A stretch of 64,000 bases of DNA from the NCBI RefSeq assembly GCF_008728515.1, contig NC_044988.1:27734998-27798997 (forward strand), in the 5' to 3' direction. Shown here piece after piece: positions 56,316 through 64,000 of this stretch (the stretch's first letter is position 1; each line of letters begins with the position of its first letter). The DNA is from Papio anubis. Taxonomy: Eukaryota > Chordata > Mammalia > Primates > Cercopithecidae. Position numbers and translations under genes: made by a program. The notes beneath the pieces are model-generated. The model was given only the letters and a program-made list of their open reading frames with translations. It did no database searches and had not been told where the DNA came from.

Positions 56316-56657
56316 AATAAGCAAGTCAACATTCCATTCTTGTGGGCTTGGCTAGCTCTAATCTGTCCACAGACACATTATACCCAAATGAGATAATTCA
56401 TGAGTTTATGCTAAGTAATCAAAAGTTTTCTCTGGATATGGTAAGCAAATTATGACTAATTCATCCTGGACAAAGTGAAATGATCATTCCTTTGTTTTAT
56501 TAGGTACTCTAAGAGTAATTTGGATTTTTATGTCAGTTCGAACTTTGACCCTTCTCATTTTCCTACAAGAATATAAGCTTGTTTGTATTTCTAATCAGTG
56601 GGATGGATTTCACTTCATCGAAAGGGCATTATTTCCCCTTTTAAAATGGAACCATGT
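56316..56657. other. Unique sequence
   Basis: Nothing recognised. Confidence 0.5.
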
Positions 56658-56850
56658 TAAAGTTTGCTATAATTTACTGAATGCTTACTCTGTACTTGGC
56701 ACTTTTCTGCGTATCAACTCATCTTTATAATAGTTGTATGTGGCATGATTCTTCCCATTTTGCCTGTGGAGAAGTTGGAGCACAGAGAGGTTAAGTAACT
56801 TGCCTAAGGTCATCCTGCTAATAAGTAAAGGATCTGGGAGCAACCTTAGC
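56658..56850 (-). mobile_element. MIR SINE, antisense
   Basis: 'aatgcttactctgtacttgg', 'gcacagagaggttaagtaac' and 'ttgcctaaggtcatcctgct' match antisense MIR. Confidence 0.88.
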
Positions 56851-56944
56851 CATCAGACTATCCAGCCTGTAATGTTACATTAGTAAACATCACTTATGTC
56901 TTCATTTATTGAATTGAATGAATAAAGGATAGATAAGATATGTT

Positions 56945-57030
56945 GACTGCTTCATAGGCTTCCTGTGAGGATAAAATGAGTTAATACAGCCAAAATACCG
57001 AAAACATTCAACAGTTGTTAGCCTTTTTCA
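56945..57030 (+). mobile_element. MIR SINE fragment
   Basis: 'tcctgtgaggataaaatgag' followed by 'ttaatacagccaaaataccg' matches the sense MIR 3' half. Confidence 0.65.
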
Positions 57031-57093
57031 TCCACTACCACCCTCTAGGAACTCACAGTCTTGTAGAAGAGACAACATGATAAATATACTTTA

Positions 57094-57128
57094 TACACAC
57101 ACACACACATACACACACACACACACAC
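57094..57128. repeat. (CA)n microsatellite with one interruption
   Basis: CA dinucleotides interrupted once by 'at'. Confidence 0.97.
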
Positions 57129-57357
57129 GGAGATATACACATATGGATGGAAACATACATATCTATCTCATTATATTTTTATTTGGGATTGATCAATATT
57201 TTCTTCCACTGGCATAAGTTGGGAGGGAAGAACCAGAGCCAGGGACATGAAGTTTGTTTTGAAGCACAGGAGAAGGGAGTGTGGCTCACAGCTGGAGAGA
57301 TTACACATCTTAGCCATTCCTCAGTTGCCTGGTAGAAAAGCATTTACACATAGAAAA

Positions 57358-57565
57358 CGGCTGGCATTTATTCTGCTCTCACTATGTGCTGGACACTGTG
57401 CTAAGCACTTTACATGGATTACACCCTTGAACCCTCATCACATCCCTTCACATTAGGTACCATTATCCACATTCAAGAGATGAAGAGATAGAAGCCTGGG
57501 AGGCTAAGTACTTGCCTGGGGTCCCCCAGCTGGCTCGTGCATGCTACAAAGCCAGTGCTTTTAAT
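57358..57565 (-). mobile_element. MIR SINE, antisense
   Basis: 'ctcactatgtgctggacact', 'gtgctaagcactttacatgg', 'ggtaccattatccacattca' and 'gtacttgcctggggtccccc' follow antisense MIR order. Confidence 0.88.
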
Positions 57566-57924
57566 GATTCTGCAAGATCCCTCATTGGGGCAGAAGAGGT
57601 TGGCCATGAAAACTGCTGCTATCTAAGACTTCTCATGAAATGCAGGGCATGGTTAGGGTAGAAACTCCGGTAATTTTTTAAATTGTGTAATTAGACATCT
57701 CTTTTAAGATGATTTTTAAAATTTTAAATCCCATTCATTTGCTGGATAATTTTCTTGAGTTAGCTCTGATAACATCATTTTAGTATAATGATTTGAGATA
57801 CAGGAGCTTAAGATAGAATTCTTAAGAACAGTGTCTGATTGCTGACAGGTAATTTTGTGGTTCAGTACTAGATTTAAGATAAGTCCCAGTTGTCACAGCT
57901 ATGAACACTCAGGATTTCTGTACA
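57566..57924. other. Unique AT-rich sequence
   Basis: Nothing recognised. Confidence 0.5.
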
Positions 57925-58350
57925 GGTTGTGGTGTCGAACCCCTATTAACCTCAGTAGGGAAGGCACTAGGTTCAAGAGGCTGAAGAAGAGACCCAGAGC
58001 CAGCAAAGGAGACCTGGGGTTTTTTTAGGGACTCATATACAGGGGACAGAGTCCAGTGGTGGTGGGCTGGACAAGATAACCAACAGTGGTGGTGGACTGG
58101 GCAGGAGAGTCACAACTGCTTGCAAGCAGCATGCAGTCTATAGAACATTTCCACTTAACACCTTCCCTCTAATGACTTCCACCTGGCAACCTTCCTTTAA
58201 TCCAGGGCTACAACCTGGGGGCTCAGATGTTCCTCATACACAAAGAACGGATCTCTGGGTTGGCTATACCAGATTCCCTAGCTCAGAACACACATTCAGA
58301 TCAGCTTCCATACACGGTCATTCTAAGGGCATGCTCAAGTGATTGCTAAC
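57925..58350. repeat. Unclassified repeat-like segment with a 30-bp internal duplication
   Basis: 'gacccagagccagcaaagga' and 'tacaggggacagagtccagt' recall an LTR-type interspersed repeat I cannot name. Inside, cagtggtggtgggctgga (58054) recurs 30 bases later as cagtggtggtggactggg (58084). Confidence 0.4.
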
Positions 58351-58382
58351 CTGCGCATTTACCCTGCAAAGCTGGTTGTATT

Positions 58383-58490
58383 TTTCCTCATTCATTGGTT
58401 TCATTCATTCATCCACTCAGTCAACAAATACATAGTGATCCGACACAGGATTTGTTCTAACTGAACGTGACAGCTTCCAGCTTGATGGAT
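58383..58490 (-). mobile_element. L2 3' end, antisense
   Basis: 'attcattcatccactcagtc' followed by 'aacaaatacatagtgatccg' matches antisense L2; the right edge is uncertain. Confidence 0.6.
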
Positions 58491-59454
58491 CTCCCCTCAC
58501 TTTCATAGCGGAAGGAGGTGGGCAAACAAGCTCAGGCAGGAAATGAGCGAGTAATGGGGAAGAATAAGTCCCCATTAGAAGAAGGAGCCACCAGGAGTGG
58601 GTGGAGCTGGTGAAGTGGGACCAAAATGGGAACAACCTGAATGGGAAGATAAAGCCAGTAGGGTAGAAGCAGAGAGGATTTCAAAGGAGGGAGCAAGACA
58701 AATCAGCAATATTTCCCCCATTTTGCCAGACTCAGAAGCAGGTACCAGGCTGGAAGAAACTGGGGAGGTGGAATGGGAAGTAATATTGAGCCAGAAGAAA
58801 GAATAGTAGGGAACTTGCCTAAAATCTGCAAGACTACCCAGTTTGCACATTCCTTTGTCTGTGGTTTGGTTTGACAGGCTGTTGCCTCACTATCTCATTA
58901 TCTAATTGTCCAGCGTAGAGAAAGCTGGACATCCTGCAGTAGAAACAGGTAGGAAAATGTGAGATTTCACTTCTTTGTTTAGACTCCTAAACAAAGGGGA
59001 GCCTAAAAGGGGAGCTTACTTATGATCCAGCCTCCCATTGTTTGTTTATCTTACTTTGTATCTGATCATTTAAATCAGAAAACAAATTATGACTCACCTT
59101 GATGTGTTGAGTGCTAGGTTAGATGCCCAAAGCCACTTAGAATAGGTGTACCTGTTGACTGAAAATGTAGCTTCTCTTTTACCTCTTGTGTAAATAATTT
59201 GGTAATCACTAAAAAAAGGACCTCAGACCTTTTGGAAGAATCAGCGCAGCAACAGCACAGTTCATCTGCCTGTGAAAAGCTATTGCAGTCCCATGAGGAC
59301 ACTTAACACATTGGCCTTGGATCTGGGACTCTTATCAACCCACTAGACCATACTGGGCTGTGGTCACTCTTTTACAGAGTGCCCTCACCCTCCACAGTGT
59401 GCCCTCACAAAATGTCTCAGAGGGAAACCCGGCCTTTGTCCTTATCCTCAAATT
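58491..59454. other. Unique sequence
   Basis: Overlapping open frames on both strands at 58575-58850 are not recognised. Nothing else seen. Confidence 0.45.
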
Positions 59455-59575
59455 ACCCTCAACGATACTAAAACTCAGCTCAGCAAATGAGGTGACTTGA
59501 CCAGGGTCACACGGCTGGGAGGTAACTGAGGTGGGGTTTAAATTCAGATCTGCTCTTCATCAGTGCAATAGTCCT
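59455..59575 (-). mobile_element. MIR SINE fragment, antisense
   Basis: 'gaccagggtcacacggctgg' followed by 'gggtttaaattcagatctgc' matches the antisense MIR core. Confidence 0.75.
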
Positions 59576-59642
59576 TCCTCCATGCCCTGCTTATTCCCTA
59601 GGGCATTGTCAGTAGGGAATATTCTTCCTGAAGAGGCCTTCC

Positions 59643-59715
59643 TTCACTCATTAAATAGTTATTTAGTGCCTACTGTGTTCTAGGCTAGTCATGTCTCTGC
59701 TTTCTTATCCTGAAG
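59643..59715 (-). mobile_element. L2 3' end fragment, antisense
   Basis: 'ttaaatagttatttagtgcc' followed by 'tactgtgttctaggctag' matches antisense L2. Confidence 0.65.
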
Positions 59716-60993
59716 CCAAAGTTCAAAGGACAAAATATCAGAGTCCTTGAAGTGTGAATGATTCATGTAGTCGACTCTCTGTCCCCGCAAACACACCTGA
59801 AGGCAGTATATTTCCCTCACAAAATAATTTGTCCCTTTGCACTATGCAACTTTTCCAAAGGAGGCAGAACTACTTTTTTTTCTACCTTCAGAGAAATGTA
59901 GTGAGCTAATATTTCTCGATACACTAAGGTAAATGTCAAGGATGTTTTTTCAGTGAATCTCAGGGGCTGCTCTTATTTTTCACTTGCAGCAGAAATAATA
60001 GCAGTGGCCATGCAAACATATAATCCCAGGGTGAAGAAATTGCAGGGCAGGGTGAGGGGAAAATGCATTTTGACACTCTTGCTTTGACTGATACCATTTA
60101 AGTGGCTATATTGAGCCCGAATTTGATTTAGGTCAGATGTACCAGTAAATTACAATGCCAGAAAAGGGTGTCTGGAGATGACGCCGTTTGTAGGATGTAT
60201 CCATGGTATCTCTGATTGGGACCATCTTTGATCTGTGTCCCCTGCTGCTCAGGAAATGACTGGCTATTAATGATATAAAATATCAGAGGCTCACAGAGGC
60301 ATGGCAAAGATGGATCCAGGTCAGAATACCCATCAGGGGCCTTCGAAAGCAATTCAGCTACTCAGTTTAGGTATAGCTCTTTAGCTCCTAATGGGTCTTC
60401 ATTTTAGCTGCTTGAGAACAACCCTATCAAGCTGCCAAGGTGACACGGAGAGGGATATGCGAAGTTTATGTAGTGGGGAGCTGAAGGTACTTTATATAGC
60501 CACAGGGTTCTTTAGGCTCAATCAGTTATGTGTCATGTGGAACACCGTTCAGTGGAGTGAAAAGCATTTCACGCTTTTGGTTTTTCAAAGGAAGCCTGTC
60601 AGCAAGTTTCCTACAGCAAAAAATAACTGTGCTGTGGTTGAACTTCACTAAGAGTCCTAGCCAATCAGATAATGTCATACCACCATGGGGAGGAATTTAG
60701 GGCTTTGCCAGAATAATAGGGTACTAATCACTGCTAATAGGATTTGTTAACATGGGCCAGGAGGGTTGGTCATGACCATTGAAATATTGATTTTTATCCT
60801 TCAGGCGAAGTCCGTCTTCCTTTCTCAGTGTCTGTCCTCTGTCCTGAGTTCAGGCAGGGTGAGGAAAAGCTGGTGCAGTGAAGCTCTGCTCAATATGCAG
60901 GTTGCTAGGGCTTGATCTGAAGTAAAGGAATTAATATTTAAATATACACTCAGTGTTAACCCTGAAACCACCCATCCTCTGTGCCCTTGGCAG
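59716..60993. other. Unique sequence
   Basis: No repeat recognised over about 1.3 kb, making this one of the longer repeat-free stretches. Frames at 60128-60352 (minus) and 60391-60651 (plus) are short and not recognised. Confidence 0.45.
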
Positions 60994-61125
60994 ACATTGC
61001 TCATGGACAACAGCACTCACCCATTAAGCCCGGATTCAGGCTCCGAATCCTCGACAGAGGGCTTGTGGCAGCTGCAATCAATCAACAAGGTTTGGCAAGC
61101 AAAACAGCACCAGTGTGCCATCCAG
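60994..61125 (+). other. Weak candidate exon with splice-like borders
   Basis: A pyrimidine-rich stretch ending in ...cccttggCAG precedes 60994, and CAG|GTATTT follows at 61125/61126 (another possible donor is AAG|GTTTGG at 61089/61090). The 132 bases between are open in two plus frames and hold several CpGs, uncommon nearby. One frame has an ATGG at 61003-61006 followed by a Ser/Asp/Glu-rich disordered-looking stretch. I do not recognise the product; splice-like pairs are frequent by chance. Confidence 0.15.
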
Positions 61126-61596
61126 GTATTTAAAATGATTTCCTCAAGGACACAGACCACAGCTTCCCATCTCCTCACCCGTTCTTGGCTGTCTTTGCTG
61201 CCCAGTAAACGTCTGTTGTTAAATTAGAACTTGCATTTTGAGAATTGTATCCACAGCCAGATGTGGCTATATTTTTTTAAGGAAATAGGAAAATATCTTT
61301 ATGGGGCTACAGCTAACTGAATCTCTGGGTCAAAGGCTGACTGATAGTTAGGTGTGTGCACAGCTGTAAAAACCACTCCTGTGGCTAAGTGGCTTTTGAC
61401 AAATGGGATAAAATGAGCAAGAATCAAATTAGATCTATTTCCAAACTGGCTTTTCTGTTTCCTCTCCTTCCTCTTCCCTGACCCACTTGTTTTCCTCTTT
61501 CCATCTTATTTCATTTATAACATATTTACAAGAATCCAGCAACATGCATTACTGTGACCTACCACTTTGCGAGCACCATGACGGTTTTGGTGAGAT
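61126..61596. other. Unique sequence
   Basis: Nothing recognised. Confidence 0.5.
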
Positions 61597-61775
61597 GCTT
61601 AAGGATATTGGCTTAAAAGCCAGCCTGCCTGGGTTTGATTCCCCAACCCCTTCCATTACTAGCTGTGACCTTGGCCAAATTACATAATTTCTCATAACCT
61701 CAACGTCCTCAGCAATAAAATAGGGCTAGTAACAGCATCATTTTACTATCACATAGATGAATATAAAATGTAGCT
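61597..61775 (+). mobile_element. MIR SINE
   Basis: 'ccagcctgcctgggtttgat', 'tccattactagctgtgacct' and 'tggccaaattacataatttc' match sense MIR well. Confidence 0.92.
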
Positions 61776-62329
61776 CTTGCCTTCATTCTAATCGAGGAAT
61801 TGGACTGGTTAAAAAAATGAAACAGAAAAATACAGACATTCACCCTATAGTTGAAGTCCCCATAAAGCAGATGACTGTATAACAGCCAATACCTTGAGGA
61901 ACATGTCCTTTATGTAGCCTGTGTTGAAAATGACCCCGTCTTGCTCGGGGATTAGCAACATTCTTAGGGGAAAAAAATACTGCTCCCAGTGCAGGCCAGG
62001 GCATTCCTCATGTGGCTGTGCACATTGTCACCACAGTGGGGCTGCAGTATGTAGAGTGCAGGGTGCTGATGCTGGCTCCAGGCAGGAGAGTTAAAGGCTG
62101 GGGAAACCCTTAATATCTGAGTCACATGTTAACAAGCAGAGGTGTCTCAGTGAGGTTTGGGTTTTTTGTTTTAAGCTGTACTCATTTATCTTAAAAAAAA
62201 AAAACTCATTGAAATTCTGTAGGAAATATAACTTGGTTATTGCTGGAACTCCATTCCCTAACCCTCTTTTACTCAGTAAAATAATGGCTTTCTGTAGTGC
62301 AGTTTTTGACAACCCAAGGTTTCTTATCC
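61776..62329. other. Unique sequence
   Basis: A short A run at 62193-62203 is present; nothing else recognised. Confidence 0.5.
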
Positions 62330-62440
62330 ATCTGTTCAACAACAGTTGGTGCATAATATGTGCTCACATGGTGCTGGGTACAATGGTGTCCACAAAGGCA
62401 GAGTTGTTGTCCCTACAATTTGTGAAGTTGTGATAAAATT
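62330..62440 (-). mobile_element. L2 3' end fragment, antisense
   Basis: 'ctgttcaacaacagttggtg', 'catggtgctgggtacaatgg' and 'gttgttgtccctacaatttg' match antisense L2. Confidence 0.6.
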
Positions 62441-63377
62441 GCAATTGTTAAAATGCAGACATACTATTGTTGCAGACAGATTTTTGTGTGCTAAGCTGAA
62501 CTGTTAAGATTAGAAGGAGAACAGCAGAGATGGCACCAGTGGTGGCCAGGGGAGGGGGCTCCCTGCTCCTGTAAAATGTGCCACATCTTCCCTGGCCACT
62601 CTTCTACATAGTGACGTTCCCAAAGATAGATCATTGATTTCTCAATCTTTGTAAAGTATGAATAAAAGTGTTTTGAGAAACTGTGATTTTTTAATTTAAA
62701 GTCTATAAAATAAGTAAAAACAATGTGCTTACCTTCAACCAGAAGCCCCTTTTATCCAGAAATTCAGGGTGGAATTTAGAGAGGAGAGATGAGTGAAGAT
62801 GAGAAGACCCAGAGAACCCCTAGCAGAGGATGTTCTGCAACTTGAGCCTCAGAAGATGATTGAAATCTTGACCCTAGATGCCCTGGCCTTCCCATACCTA
62901 TCAGCTCATGCTCACAAAGAAAACCACCGTGTGGCCAGCTGTGCTGTGGCTTGGAGAGGCAGGGTCTGTGGGGACATAGGAGCGGCTTTAGCAGTTGGAT
63001 CCGTGCTCCAGTGTAAAGGGCTGGCTGCCCAGTGAGCACAGAAGAGGCCTGGAGTCTGCTTCTCATGCTGTGTTGGGCTTTGCCAAGGGCTCCCTTGCCA
63101 CTACAGCTGGGATGTCCTAATTTGGTTTGGTTGATTTAACTTCTCACTCTAGAGGAAGAAAGTGAGATCGATGTTTTCTAATTTGCCTCTAGGCTCCTTT
63201 TACTGTTACCTTCAACACTGCCAATGGGGCCCTTCATTTTAGATGAGCTGAGAAGTACAGAAGAAAGTGATTGCAGGATCCCTTGGGACAATAGGCTTTC
63301 TCCAGTTGGGACAGTGCTGGGGATTGCCTGGGTTGCTGCCATACTGGGAGCATTGTGGTAGTGAAGTCCAGACAGGT
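62441..63377. other. Unique sequence
   Basis: Overlapping open frames at 62776-63066 (minus) and 62793-63035 (plus) are on both strands of the same DNA and not recognised. Confidence 0.45.
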
Positions 63378-63465
63378 GAATTCCAGCTGTGCTACTTTAG
63401 ATAAGTCCTTTCACCTCTCTGGGCCTTGTTTTTATCATCTAAAATATGAGGCTCTTAAGAAAAGG
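63378..63465 (+). mobile_element. MIR SINE fragment
   Basis: 'ttccagctgtgctactttag', 'ataagtcctttcacctctct' and 'gggccttgtttttatcatct' match the sense MIR core. Confidence 0.8.
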
Positions 63466-64000
63466 TTTTCTCAGACTGGTTAGCCAGATGATTTTACGTG
63501 GCTGAAGGATGAGCATTCTTTATATACTAATATATGTATTTATTTTTCATTGTCATACTCCATTTATATGAAGTGATACCAGGTTTTTATAGTGATGATT
63601 GCATTTATTTTGAAATAATTTTATTTGAGTAACATTTCCCTCCTGTGGTTTCTTCACTCACGGGTGACCCACCATGACCCTTTACTTGCCTTGTTCAGAT
63701 GGTCCTAAGTTGTAAACCCTCCAGTCTCCTTCCCAAAGCATTCCCTTGGCCATCTGTTCAATGGTGGTCTTGAGGGAAACTGTTCCCCTTGTGTGCTGGT
63801 GTACTGGAGTGGGTCCCCACTGGAAAATCAGAAAACCACCTGGGTTTCCCATAATGTGGGGCTGGTCCAGTCCAGAGCTTCCTAGTTTTCCCTCAGTCTC
63901 ATGTCACCATCACAGCTGTTGCCATGTCTATGCACCCTGTCTACTCATGATGACTCAATATTTTCTTCACATAGACCGAGTTGATTATTTACTCAATAAA
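63466..64000. other. Unique sequence to the window edge
   Basis: Nothing recognised. Confidence 0.5.

Noticed and set aside
60994..61125. Similarity of one frame (KPGFRLRI..RGL) to the N-terminal pattern of BPI/LBP-family proteins
   Set aside because: Only a dozen residues resemble the pattern, there is no signal peptide and no neighbouring exon; likely chance.
1..64000. An undescribed multi-gene system such as a defence island, secondary metabolite cluster or toxin locus
   Set aside because: The composition and repeat content are those of gene-poor primate DNA; no adjacent real genes exist to form a system.

Overview
The window is vertebrate nuclear DNA from a primate. It holds at least fourteen Alu copies plus one free left Alu monomer, primate-type L1 fragments, a THE1 LTR, and many decayed MIR and L2 copies. 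Base composition is AT-rich, with no CpG island, no operon-like layout and no confident protein-coding exon. One low-divergence AluY (47690-47985) has substitutions I associate with Old World monkey AluY lineages rather than human ones. I therefore lean towards a cercopithecid (macaque, baboon or guenon type), but this is an inference.

Layout. Positions 1-2035 are an antisense L1 ORF2 fragment with an Alu and a 200-bp polypyrimidine tract inside it. Positions 5080-8515 are an antisense L1 that keeps parts of its 5' UTR, ORF1, endonuclease domain, ORF2 C-terminus and 3' UTR but has lost about half its length. Positions 10298-11247 are a younger 5'-truncated L1 with an open ORF2 C-terminal frame and a target-site duplication. 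Positions 11.3-25 kb are mostly unique sequence sprinkled with MIR, L2, hAT-type short elements and one Alu.

Positions 25217-33451 are an old antisense endogenous retrovirus with both LTRs, a polypurine tract and a leucine-tRNA primer binding site. Three Alu-type elements have inserted into it. Its coding content is ruined. Positions 33.5-49 kb hold a THE1 solo LTR with a perfect 5-bp target duplication, MIRs split by Alus, a GC-rich minisatellite at 37.7-38.0 kb and several Alus. Positions 49-64 kb are somewhat less repeat-dense and contain the longest open frame of the window (49925-50596). They also hold a long L2 fragment, a (TTCC)n-Alu block and a weak exon candidate near 61.0 kb.

Nothing here forms a functional gene system. 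The window reads as an intron or intergenic region whose history is layered retrotransposition. The genes visible are transposon remnants: reverse transcriptase, endonuclease and nucleic-acid-binding pieces of L1, and faint retroviral pieces. Repeat family names come from recognising consensus phrases by eye, so edges of old repeats are good to about 10-30 bases and subfamily names are provisional.
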